Assembly: GCA_035771165.1 (NCBI GenBank)
Contig: JAWNZC010000285.1
Span: forward strand, 1,837,501 to 1,901,500
Length of the DNA: 64,000 nucleotides
DNA from: Paragorgia papillata
Taxonomy: Eukaryota; Cnidaria; Anthozoa; Scleralcyonacea; Coralliidae
Direction of reading: 5' to 3'
Notes under the pieces: model-generated
Seen by the model: only the letters and a program-made list of their open reading frames with translations
Database searches by the model: none
What the model was told of the DNA's origin: nothing
In this document: one piece after another, positions 39,702 through 50,940 of the stretch
Layout of the letters: each line of letters starts with the position of its first letter
How positions within the stretch are numbered: the stretch's first letter is position 1
Made by a program: the position numbers and the translations under genes

Positions 39702-39902
39702 ATGAAAACTTGCTTAAGTTGTTATTATCAAATTCATAATATAAACTTGGAACATTACTATTGGTGTCATAAATGCAAAGTTTACATAACTTTTTGTTAC
39801 TTTTGTTCCCGAAATTATATAAATTGTATTAAAAGTCTAATTTCTAAAAAATGCAAATGTAAAAATAGACAAGCGCGTTGGTGTAAAAGATATTTTTGTT
39901 AA
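39702..39902 (+). CDS. Cys-rich zinc-ribbon-like protein, cassette copy 2
   Basis: 66 residues. CLSCYYQ, YWCHKCKVYITFCYFCSR and KCKCKNRQARWCKRYF, matching the 36825 protein. Last gene before the right TIR. A small zinc-binding fold is likely. Confidence 0.6.
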   Translation: MKTCLSCYYQIHNINLEHYYWCHKCKVYITFCYFCSRNYINCIKSLISKKCKCKNRQARWCKRYFC

Positions 39903-40159
39903 TAAATAAATAAAAATATTTTTTTCATTTTTTTTTATTTTTTTTTTCTAACGTTTTAACTAAAAAATTTAAAAAAAAATTTTTTTAAAGTTTTTCCTTA
40001 TATGGAAAAACGTAAAAATTTCAAAGAAACCCAAAAAACAACAACTATATATTCAATAGCAATTTTTTTTATTTAGTTTTTTTCTTAGCGGTATCCAACC
40101 TTCACGGTATCAACGTTCACTATTTCTATACTTCAAAGAAAAAAACCCAAAAAAAACCC
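39903..40159. other. Polinton right subterminal region
   Basis: AT-rich, no gene. Contains a hairpin-like ...CCTTATATGG... (about 39997) and poly(T) tracts. Confidence 0.5.
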
Positions 40160-40322
40160 CAGCCAACACCCACTCTCTAGCACCCTCCATCCAAAATCGA
40201 AATTAATTTATTCCTAATGAACTACGATTGGTCGAAAATAAAAATAAAACAATATGATTGGTTAAAGACTAGTACCCAATCTCCAACACATAAAAAAAAT
40301 TCACATATATTAGTACACTACT
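40160..40322 (-). repeat. Polinton right terminal inverted repeat
   Basis: Inverted partner of 4148-4310, ending TAGTACACTACT and followed by TGTACA. The high similarity of the two TIRs argues for a fairly recent insertion. Confidence 0.95.
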
Positions 40323-40328
40323 TGTACA

Positions 40329-40757
40329 CATACTCCCTTTATACTAGATAACCTTTTTTCTTTCATCTTTTTTCATGTGGTCTTTCTGTGTTTCAAGCAA
40401 GTTGACGTTTCGAGAAAAGGTCTTCTTACCAGCAAGGGAATAATTGAAAATATCTACCTTATCCATACACTTTGCCTTAGCTGGGCAGTAATTTGTGAAA
40501 ATGTTTCACACAAGACAATAGAATTTAAGCAATTTTGGGAACTTGTTCATATTTTAATATATAATTATATGCTGCATAATAATAAATTATATGCTACATG
40601 TATATAATATTACTGTATATTTTAAAGGAAGGACGCAGTAAATGACACTTCTCAGATCAGATGAAAATATTTTTATTTTAATTTATAATACACATAACAC
40701 AAGCCATACAGTGTTTAAAATAGATTCATTTGTCCCTATAATATTATCTCTATTTAA
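40329..40757. other. Short flank between two transposons
   Basis: About 430 bp of host-like sequence. No gene that I can defend. Confidence 0.5.
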
Positions 40758-40874
40758 AGGGGGGTTACAGTCCGTTCTGCGCATGTACGGGGTTTGTTTA
40801 CATCTAATGTTTTGATCCACATAAATTGCATAACATGAAGTATTCCTCCTTCGAAACACCTCACATGATCAGTC

Positions 40875-42962
40875 ATGGCCGACGCAATGGAAGAGAGCTT
40901 CACGCTTGAAGAGTTGGAAGAATTGAAGAAAGTCAAATAGAGGAGGTCGCGGCATTGCCTAACGTAGATAATATAACTACATGCACATGTCGCGGCCACT
41001 GTCTTCGAGAAAAGGGAAGAAATTTCTTTCCGTGCAGAAGTTTAAACAACTTTTGTTCGAGCGCGTGCCACGGCGAAGACTTTGGGGTCTGCATGGACAA
41101 CAGGAGAGTTCAAGAAAGCGACAGTGAAAAGACGGTAAGTTCATTAAGACTATGTTTTGAATCCAAGTATATATATATACAAGTTATTTCTAGTTTTTAC
41201 TGGTATCTTTTTAGTGCGCGACGCTACTAATTTCGTATATTTAGACTTTTATAGTACGGCATCTGCGCCACAATTATTCTATTTGTATCACGCGGTCCTT
41301 CTTGTCTGTTTTGGGTTTTGTTCGCGCAGACTAGTTGAGTTATTTATTTATTGGCATATCGGTTGATCTTGTTCAACGTTTAAAACCAATCAGAAGGTGA
41401 ACGGTCATCCAGTAACAGTTGGCAAATACTTGCGCAAAAATCGCCATTGATTTTCAAAGATTTGAGTCTGGGTTTCTAAAGTAACCTAAATTCGTGTTCG
41501 AAAGTATCAAATTCAATTCATTCATGTTTAGATGTCACCCTTACCAAAAGGGCTATAAATATTGACGTGACAATTTAGTTATTTTTATTGCCTTTGCACT
41601 ATAACTAAGAATATTTGGCATCCTGTTTAGCCTCTCCCTGTGCTGTTTTAGGATTCTGATTTCTCCATGGAAGAAAATGAAAGCCAGTATGAAGATGAAG
41701 AAGCAAGAGGGAGAGGACGTGGCAGAGGTCGTGCTAGAGGGAGAGGTAGGGGAAGAGCAAGAGGACAAGGCAGAGGTGCAAGAGGACAAGGAAGAGGTGC
41801 AAGAGGCCAAGGAAGAGGTACAAGAAGAGGTTGTGTAAGAGGAAGAGGGCAACTGGTTGAAGAACTTAATGCAGCTGAAAACCAAGCCAATCATGAACAA
41901 CAATTGATTGTAAGAAAACCCTTTGTTACATTTTCTCAATAGTTTAAAACAATTTGGCAAGAGGATGGGGCTTCATGGTTCACCATAAGAACTACACTGT
42001 GCTTGTATTCAGGATAGTCTGGTGACTTATTCGAGTTACCTACTGGGGAGGGCTATAGCCCCCCCAATATTTCTAGCAAGGGGACTAAGCCCCCCGATAT
42101 CTCTAGCAAAGGGGCTAAGAAAGACCTGAAAATTGCTGGAGGGGAGGGGGGGGGGGGCAAACACACTCTTTAGCATCTATTGACGAATCAGCCCCTCCAA
42201 TACTGTACATACTTTGACAAGAAAGAATTTGAAGTGTTGTTAAAAACATTTTACTTCTTTATTACAACTGTTGGTGTGAAAACCATTATTTAGACAGGAG
42301 TAGCTATAGGTAAACATTTTATTGTTTATTATAAATGTAGTCCTGAAAAAGCTCTAAAACTTATTACAACAATTACCATAAATTATTATATTTCATATCC
42401 TTTAGTTTTTAATCTATGAATCTTATTTCATTTCAGAACGTCGTGGAAGCCTTAAATGTTGATACTCTAAGAAGGCTTGCATTAGAGCTTCTTAGAAGAC
42501 AGCCAGCAGCATTTGCTGATTTGGTGAATGGGGAAATGGCAGGTGGGGAAATGGCAGGTCGGGATGGAGTCCAACAACCAAACCTCCAACCTGATAATCT
42601 TCTTCTTGAGTGGCGCAACTGTGGACACTGCATTGCTATGCCAACTCAAGAAGAAAACAAATGCTGCACCCAGACAAAACGATCCTGCATCTCAAAAAAC
42701 CCCCATTTTCCAACAACTCATCCTTGATGGCAATGTTTCAGACATTGCCATGCGATATAGAGAAGATGTTCTCGTTTTAAACAATGTGCGAAACAACGAA
42801 AATTTTCGCCATGCAGCGTACAGACAATATGTCTTATGGCAACATGGACGTTTGGGAAAGGGAAACAGGAGGGTTGTACCTAGCTGCTGTGTAGTTGCCA
42901 TACGAACTCATTACCCTTCTCCCAATGGTTTCTACACAGGATATAGGCCTGCAAGATTGTAA
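40875..42962 (+). pseudogene. Multi-exon gene with P2X7-type cysteine cage
   Basis: Exon-like pieces: 40875 to a donor at about 41133 (a 1-nt shift near 40935; CTCRGHCLREKGRNFFPC Cys cluster); about 41652-41909 (GRGRGRARGQGRG repeats, donor GTAAGAAAA); about 42437 to 42962. The last has [20 protein letters not shown], then C(I)xxxPx[27 protein letters not shown] and FYTGYRP, matching the cytoplasmic zinc-cage/ballast domain known from vertebrate P2X7. One shift at a C-run near 42705. No transposase domain is recognised, so its role in the element is unclear. Confidence 0.75.
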
Positions 42963-43799
42963 ATAATGTACATTTATAATTGAAGAGGTTATTTCACTGG
43001 TCTCAAAATGACATGTAACCATTTCAATAAAACTAGTTATAAACTTAACTTAGATCAGGTTTGAAATAAAAAAGGTAAATGCTTCAGATTATAATTATGA
43101 CAAAATGTCAGTCTGAGGTCAGCAAAATAACTTCTTCCATTTATAACTAAATATTTCATATTCTTGGCAAATAGTTTAGCCCTTATATTATTGACGTATA
43201 ACATTGCGAGCAATGCCCATCAAGTTTCTCTTTCAAAAAAGGCATTTGCTTGAAATGTATGGCTGTTTCGCTCTATGTCAGAGCTCGTCAGCATGCCTAG
43301 GAAACACTAAAGTAACATTAATTGATAAATCAGTGAGTCCAACATGGACAGCCTGACCCATCAATAGGGCCAGGGGGTTTGAAATCAGAGTTTTCCTTCT
43401 CCTAGGTGGACTGCCTGTCAAGGCTTATGAGCTCCACCTACCCAGAGCAATCTGGTTTTAAGGCGCCAGAAACTCGCCTTTCACACCTTTGCTACCAAAT
43501 TTAAACAGTACAGCAGTTAGCAAAGGAGTTTGGCTAGGAAACAGACCCTGTGGGACATTTGATGGAAGTGGAGTAGCTCAATTCTCCACACCATCCCAGT
43601 CATCCTAACCCTTTAAAAACAGCTACAATACAATAAATAGCCCATGCACGAGGGGCAGTGGGATCACCAAGTTATGCTATGGTATCGTAGCCAACAAGGG
43701 TGAGAAATATAATTAACAATTGGACAATGAGACCAAGCTGTCCATGAGCATGAGCAGATAGTCAACGAAGGCACAGCCAAGTAACTTATCACTATGACA

Positions 43800-44165
43800 A
43801 TAAGGGTGAATTAAAATGTTTCTGAGCCCCAGACAGGGATTGCACTTGTAAGCTTCTGATGACTGGTTAAATGGTCTAAGCACTGACCTACTGTACTTAG
43901 ACTCATGGAGAGCTAAGGCTGCAAACATAGTCATGTACTCCTATTAAGCAGTAGCATTTGCATATGAAATGTAGTGAGTGGACATTGTGAGTGGTGCACA
44001 TGTGCAAGCTTACATTACCCTATTCATTACATTTCATATGCCAATGCGACTGCTTAGGGGCACCTGACTATCACTTTGCAATATTAGCATTCAATGAGTC
44101 TAAGTAGCTCAGTGGGTAGAGCATCTAACCGGTCATCAGAAGGTTTCAGGTTTGGTCCCTGGTTT
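43800..44165. repeat. Fold-back pair of tRNA-derived SINE heads
   Basis: 44098-44165 has a tRNA-like head: TAGCTCAGTGGGTAGAGCA (A box) and GGTTTCAGGTTTGGTCCC (B box). 43805-43925 carries the same in reverse, and 43945-43978 pairs with 44029-44060, giving an imperfect 360-bp palindrome centred near 43997. It is a head-to-head SINE dimer or fold-back element inside the TTAA transposon. Confidence 0.75.
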
Positions 44166-44486
44166 GTTGGGTTTTTTTTTGAGCTGGACAAACGTCTAGT
44201 GAATGTCAGTGTTACATCAAACTAAGCTCGCACATGTACCAGGATGTACACCATCACAAAATAAACTCATCAGCCAAAATATCATGTTAAGAAAACAGCA
44301 AAACTAATGCAAAAAAAAAAAGAGTAATGTTCTTATTCTACATCCTCTAGTGATAAGTCTATTCGGCTGAACATTGTTAACCACTTGTTCTTGGAATAAC
44401 TCAGCCTCGTTGCCTAATTGTTAATTATGTCATGGGTTTCACTTTGTAAATTAGACAGTATGTAAATATAGTATAAGAACTAGTTA

Positions 44487-45013
44487 TTAAAATCTTGACT
44501 TATGGGCTTCTACAAGTGATTTTAATGAAGGGGGAGGAATAGCAGATATGTTGAGAGCAATCCTCCTTGGGTCTTCATTTACGATACCAATTCTTTGATT
44601 CACAGTTCCCTCAGAACTGGCTCTTTTCTCAAACACATTCAAGAGAAGTTTAGGGATATAGCTATACATTTTAGGCTTCAGGACTTGAACATGGCACCAT
44701 CGTTGTGTCCTCTTACTGAACTTGCGTCCAAACCTAGTAACAAACTCTATTTTATAATTGCATACTAAAGAAATGAATGTGTAGTAGGTAAAATAAATGA
44801 AAATAATAACTGACATTATTCAATAAGTTACCTTGGTTGACCGTCAGCTGTGGTTGCTTGTGATCTAAATTTCCTCCATCGTTTAAAAGAATCAAATAAA
44901 TACACTCTAGAGGCATCTCTTCTAGTACAATATTCTTTTCTACTTGCTGCTTTGTCTGGATTGCCCGTACTCGACGGATTCGGATTCGAACTCGGAGAAT
45001 TTGAATCGCCCAT
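44487..45013 (-). CDS. Second gene of the TTAA transposon
   Basis: The first segment starts at ATG 45013 (MGDSNSPSSNPNPSSTG..., Ser/Asn/Pro-rich, then RKEYCTRRDASRVYLFDSF) and runs to a donor CCAAGGTAACTT near 44832. A second segment ends at 44487 (TRFGRKFSKRTQRWCHVQVLKPKMYSY...). The two do not join in frame with the acceptor I see. Unknown. Confidence 0.4.
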
Positions 45014-45509
45014 CTTGTTCGATACGCGGATAGCTTTGCGATATAAACAACGCGCACACAGCTAGTTAGACTGGGAAGCTGGGAACGACAACATCCGGTG
45101 GAGGCTCCTACGATAAACATGCGCAGAACGGACTGTAACCCCCCTTTAGGTAAACTAAACCATACATGTAAGTGACCTTGAAATTCTGAGTATAGGTACT
45201 GTAATTTTATAAAACATGTAACATGTGTTTGTTAATTTCATGGCAACAATAGGGACTCTCTGCAATATCAAATAATAAATGTAATCCTCTATATGTGAAT
45301 TTTCAGTCATGGTGGATACATGATGTGAAGTAATATTTCAAAGTCGACAATGAGGACTAGACCGGATTTCAAGTCCACAAAATTAAGTTCCAATCCGAGG
45401 CGAAGCCTAGGACTTCAACTAGTTGCAAGAACTTGAAATCAGTGTGGTCCAGTTCGAATTCGAGGTTTTTCCCATTTTTTCTTGTAATATATATATATAT
45501 ATATATATA

Positions 45510-46214
<705 letters not shown>

Positions 46215-46215
46215 T

Positions 46216-46744
46216 TGTTACGGATATGCCTATCCTAAGACAGTTAATTAACTAGACGTTATTTGATCACTGAACTACTTAATAAGTACTTGTAACCAAT
46301 TAGTAATACTTATGACTTGGCATGAGTCAGCTATGATGTCATTTAGTAATTACGTAAATATATTATATATAGAATGAAGTATGTTACTATAATTATATAC
46401 TCTAGAAACTATATAAGCAGCCATCGAACATATATCAGGCATGCATATGTATGAGAGTGAGCTATATGTATCAAAGTGGTTACGAAGTCAGTCCTGGAGT
46501 TCCTGCCGTTGGTTTTATTATTCCTTCCTTTTCAAGTCCATACGGATTGTTAACCTGTGTCGGAATCTCCTATTGACTGTTTCGTTGTGTGCAGACGACA
46601 GATAAGTTTCTGAACTTTAGTTTAGTTTTAATCTTTATAGACATTTTCAATATCTGTTCTAAGTTTCTTGTTAATTAAATAAATAATTGTAAATACCAAA
46701 CAGCTGAGGTTACACTTTTTGTTGCGTATAGCGGTCACGTAACA
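46216..46744 (+). repeat. 5' LTR of Gmr1-type retrotransposon
   Basis: 529 bp, TGTTACGG...CACGTAACA with inverted TG..CA ends. Contains a TATA box (CTATATAAG at about 46409) and an AAATAAATAATT-type polyadenylation signal near 46677. No 3' LTR lies in the window. Confidence 0.85.
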
Positions 46745-46746
46745 AT

Positions 46747-46764
46747 TGGGGGCTCAGGCGGGAA
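46747..46764 (+). other. Primer binding site, tRNA-Pro-like
   Basis: TGGGGGCTC two bases after the LTR matches the complement of the tRNA-Pro 3' end for the first nine bases; the rest (AGGCGGGAA) diverges. Confidence 0.6.
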
Positions 46765-46911
46765 CGTATACGTTTGTGTCTCGGGAAAGTATACGTTAGT
46801 GTCTCGGGAAAGTGTCCGGGGAATTTCATTCAAATCAAAGTTCGGTAACTTTTGATATTTTTTTATTCGGAGGTAAATTTCGAATTTGTGTGAGCTCAGC
46901 TATTTGATAAA

Positions 46912-49900
46912 ATGTCAGAATTTAAACCTGAGCAGTTTATGTTAGAGCCCGATCAAGAGGTTTTTAATAAATTGAGGAAGGATGACCTGATCTCATTAGG
47001 TAATCATTTAAGTATAGAGGTAAAAAGTTCTATGGTAAAGAAGGACATGCAAAAGACAATTATGGAACACTTAGTTAAATCAGAACACTTTGAGGAAAGT
47101 GTTTTAAATTTGTATAAGAATCCCGATGCAAATCCAGAAATAGAAATAGAAAGAATGAAATTTGCAATGGAAGCAGAAAGAATGAAATTAGAATTCAAGA
47201 AATTAGAAATGGAGAGAGATAGAGAAAGGGAAAGAGAAGATAAAGATAGAGAAAGGGAAAGAGAAGATAAAGATAGAGAAAGGGAAAGAGAAGATAAAGA
47301 AAGGGAAAGAGAAAGAGAAGAGAGATTAGAAAAGCAGAAATTTGAGTTGGAAATGAGAAAAATAGAGTTGCAAGGAAAATTGGGATCTGTTCATACTGGA
47401 ACCAAACTAGATTCGAGTTTTGATGTTACTAAACACATTAGAATGGTTCCACCTTTCCAGGAACGGGATGTCGATAAGTATTTTTTACATTTTGAAAAAA
47501 TAGCCGAAAATCTTAAGTGGCCCAAAGAAAATTGGACCATGTTATTGCAAAGTGTTTTAGTTGGGAAAGCTCGTGATATTTACGCACAGCTTTCGTTAGA
47601 TATAGCTTCGGAATACGATACCGTTAAGGAATTGATTCTTAAGGGGTACGAGTTGGTCCCTGAGGCATATCGTCAAAAATTTCGTAATTTTGAAAAAACG
47701 GGTAGGCAGACCTATTTAGAATTCGCTAGAGAAAAAGAGCAATTGTTTGATCGCTGGTGTGCCTCCGAAAAATCCGATAAGGAATACGACCAATTGAGAC
47801 AATTGATTTTGATTGAAGAGTTTAAAAGATGCATTCAAAGTGATATATGCGTATTTCTAAATGAACAAAAGGCGACAACCTTAACAGCTGCCGCGCGTTT
47901 GGCCGACGATTTCATTTTAACACATAAGGTTTCATTCACAAATAAGGCGCCACAGTCTTGGTCTTTTCGAGGCAATAATTCTTCATCATTTGATAGCAAG
48001 CGTGTATTTGGTACTAAGAACCTGTCAAAGGAATATTCAGATAATTTTAATCCTGACGCTAAAAAGTCCAAACCACCCACTGCTAGATTTGAACCACCTT
48101 CTCAAGGCAAGCCTTCAAACTCTCCTTTTAACAACATAGTTTATAGTTATTGTAGAAAGAATGGTCATGTAATATCAGATTGCTACAAATTGAAACGGAG
48201 ACAACAAGAGCAAGGTGAAGTAAAACCCAATGGCTGTACTTCAAAACAGTCCATGCGTGACAATGTGCAAGACACATCTGTCATTAAGCCACTTCCTTCT
48301 CTTAACTGTGAGGTTAAGCCCTCTTTTGACCCTATTACGGAAGTCTTTCAGCCATTTATTCATAATGGTTTCATATCACTTACAAGTGATTTGTCAAAAA
48401 CAGTTCCTATTAAAATTTTAAGAGATACTGGGGCTTCCCAATCTCTTTTGTTGGCAGATACTTTACCATTTTCTCAGGAGTCTTACTCTGGTAAGAATGT
48501 TTTGATTAGAGGAGTTAATTCTGATACGTTCAGTTCTCAACAATTACACAAAGTCAATTTGTCGTCAGACCTAGTGTCTGGTACCGTTCTATTGGGTATT
48601 AAAACGACTTTACCATTCGAGGGAATTCATCTACTTCTCGGCAATGACCTTGCAGGCGAGAAGGTAGTCGTTAACCCAATTTTGACTGATAAACCGTGTG
48701 TAAATCAAACTTCTGATCCTATTGAGCGAGAAATTTCAGATTTATATCCCGCATGTGCGGTAACTCGAGCCATGCGTAAGCAGAAGCAATTAGAACATGA
48801 CTCTAGTGAAGACGTCATCGATATGTCAGACACCTTTCTTGGCCAAGCTTTCGAAGGCGTTAATTCAACATCTGAATCGTCTCAAGCAACCTTTTCAGAG
48901 CCAAATCTTATTAATGCACAACAAAATGATCCTGATATCTCTGTCTTATTTCATAAAGCAGTTGACGCGGCCGAAATTGCGAAGAATCCGGTCTGCTACT
49001 TTATTAAAAACGATATTTTAATGAGAAAGTGGAGACCGCCTGATGTTTCGGCAGACGATGAGTGGTGCGTCAGATATCAGATCGTTGTGCCAAAGACCTA
49101 CCGGTCTGACATACTTAGCCTAGCGCATGAAAACCCCCTTTCTGGCCATTTAGGTGTTACCAAAACCTATCTTAAAATTCTGAGTCATTTCTACTGGCCT
49201 AATCTTAGACGAGATGTAGTGCAATTTTGTAAAACTTGCCACACTTGTCAGGTTGTTGGGAAACCAAATCAGGTGAATCCAAAAGCCCATTTACAGCCAA
49301 TTCCAGCCTTCGAGGAGCCGTTTAGTAGAGTAATTGTAGATTGTGTTGGCCCATTACCTAAGACTAAGGCAGGCAATCAATATCTGTTGACCATTATGTG
49401 CGCTTCTACAAGGTTCCCTGAAGCTATACCTTTGAGAAATATTAAGGCAAAAACCATTGTTAAGGCCTTAATTAAATTCTTCACTTTAGTTGGCCTTCCT
49501 AAGTCTATTCAATCGGACCAAGGTTCAAATTTCATGTCTGGAATTTTTCAACAGGTGATGCACGAGTTAGGCATCAAGCAGTATAAATCTACTGCCTATC
49601 ATCCTGAAAGTCAGGGTGCTCTCGAAAGGTTTCACCAAACTTTAAAAAACATGATGAGAACCTATTGCCTCGACACACAAAAAGACTGGGATGACGGCAT
49701 CCATTTACTTTTATTCGCTGCTCGAGAGTCAGTTCAAGAATCTCTGGGCTTTAGCCCATTTGAGTTAGTTTTCGGACATACGGTTAGAGGACCACTTAAA
49801 CTCCTAAAAGAAAAATTCCTTTCGGAAGATGGCGGTTCGTTAAATCTTTTGCAGTACGTTTCGGACTTTCGCACAAAACTTACGAAAGCATGTGATCTAG

Positions 49901-50642
49901 CTAGGACAAATCTTCGATCAACACAGAAAAACATGAAAAAATAGGTTTGATCGAAACGCAGTAAACCGCAAATTTAAACGCGGTGATAAGGTTCTTGCAT
50001 TGCTCCCAGTTCCTGGAAATTCCCTTCAGGCTAGGTATTTTGGTCCCTATGTTGTAGACAAGAAAGAGAGTGATTTAAATTATGTCCTAATAACTCCAGA
50101 TAGGCGTAAACAAAAACAGTTGTGCCATGTAAATATGTTAAAGCCATATTACGATAATGATAGGGTAATACATTCTGTAAATGTAGTGAGTTCTGAGTCT
50201 GATAAAGACAAAGACGATGTAGACCTAGGAGAACTTTCTAGTCTGTCTGCCACATCAAAACTCAACAACTCTGATGTCCTACATAATCTGGATTCCAAGC
50301 TATCTCATCTTCCACCGAATCAACGTCAAGATCTTCAGAACCTGGTTAAAGAATTCGAACACCTTTTTCCAGATATTCCTACCAGAACAGACAAAATTTT
50401 CCACGATGTCGACGTTGGTGATGCTAAACCAGTGAAACAACATCCCTACAGGTTAAACCCAGTGAAGCAGAAATACCTACGTGAGGAGGTTCAATATCTT
50501 TTGGAAAACGACTTCATAGAACCAAGTCAAAGTAATTGGAGCTCTCCATGTATCCTGGTGCCGAAACCTGATGGAAGCTATCGTATGTGTACCGATTACC
50601 GAAAAGTCAATAATGTGACTAAGTCGGATACATTTCCAATCC
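46912..50642 (+). pseudogene. Gag-protease-integrase-RT polyprotein, interrupted
   Basis: ATG 46912, 1,010 codons open. Gag has a charged coiled coil (repeats of DREREREDK, residues ~100-140) and a zinc knuckle YSYCRKNGHVISDC whose first Cys is Tyr. Protease DTGAS near 505. Integrase HHCC zinc finger (HENPLSGHLG...CKTCHTCQ), core D (VDCVGPL), D (SDQGSNF), E (ALERFHQTLK). A shift at AAAAAATAGG near 49940 leads to a GPY/F-type segment (RYFGPYVVDKK...NMLKPYY) and the start of RT (YRMCTDYRKVNNVT). The transposon follows at PIP. Confidence 0.9.
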
Positions 50643-50660
50643 CAGACTCGTACCCAGTCG
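50643..50660 (+). repeat. Academ-like left TIR
   Basis: CAGACTCGTACCCAGTCG, perfect inverted match to 63654-63671. Confidence 0.9.
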
Positions 50661-50940
50661 CTTCTTTAGTTTAAGCTAGGATCAAACGTGGGATCACAAG
50701 GGACTCACTAGGATAAAAGCGGGGTTTCACGGTAAGGGTGAGAATTAGATGGGAAGCGACTGGCAGATTACTGTGGTTTTCTTGCAAGAAACGTGTTCAT
50801 CTTGCAAACTGCTATTTTGTGCTTCGTAGTCGAATTTTTTCACATTGACATATGTAAATCGATGTTTTTATGATGTAATCACCGCAAATTACGTTTTCCT
50901 ATTCCGTATTTTGACCTTCAAGTATGGAGCTCTATTCAAA

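Larger units (their letters stand above)
4148..40322. mobile_element. Large Polinton/Maverick element with accessory arms
   Basis: The 163-bp TIRs begin AGTAGTGTACTA. Outside them lie TGTAC at 4143-4147 and TGTAC(A) at 40323-40328, fitting the 6-bp target duplication and 5'-AG ends known for Polintons. Inside are all Polinton hallmark genes: retroviral-like integrase, protein-primed DNA polymerase B, packaging ATPase, adenovirus-like protease, major capsid and minor capsid. The span is 36,175 bp. Subtracting two later insertions leaves about 31.5 kb, larger than the usual 15-20 kb, with the excess in two accessory arms. Many genes carry poly(A) frameshifts, so this copy is probably not autonomous. 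Confidence 0.95.
40758..45145. mobile_element. 4.4-kb DNA transposon, TTAA-type target, P2X7-like gene
   Basis: Ends AGGGGGGTTACAGTCCGTTCTGCGCATGT (at least 26 bp matching in inverted orientation). Flanked by TTAA on the left and TTAG on the right, i.e. a TTAA-like duplication with one mismatch, as in Kolobok or piggyBac families, but a 3-bp type cannot be excluded. Contains a plus-strand multi-exon gene with a P2X7-type Cys cage and a minus-strand gene at the other end. A poly(G) run lies near 42145. Confidence 0.75.
46216..50642 (+). mobile_element. Gmr1-type Ty3/gypsy retrotransposon, 5' portion
   Basis: LTR, PBS and a single gag-pol-like region, interrupted at 50642 in RT by the Academ-like insertion and resumed at 63672. 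The pol order is protease, integrase, reverse transcriptase, as in the Gmr1 group, with a Ty3/gypsy-type integrase and RT sequence. Confidence 0.85.

Noticed and set aside
4148..40322. Adenovirus or giant-virus contig rather than an integrated element
   Set aside because: TIRs are flanked by matching target duplication and by unrelated host-type repeats, and the element encodes an integrase.
41648..41960. Minus-strand Pro/Leu- and Ser-rich frames
   Set aside because: Shadows of the GRGR-repeat exon.
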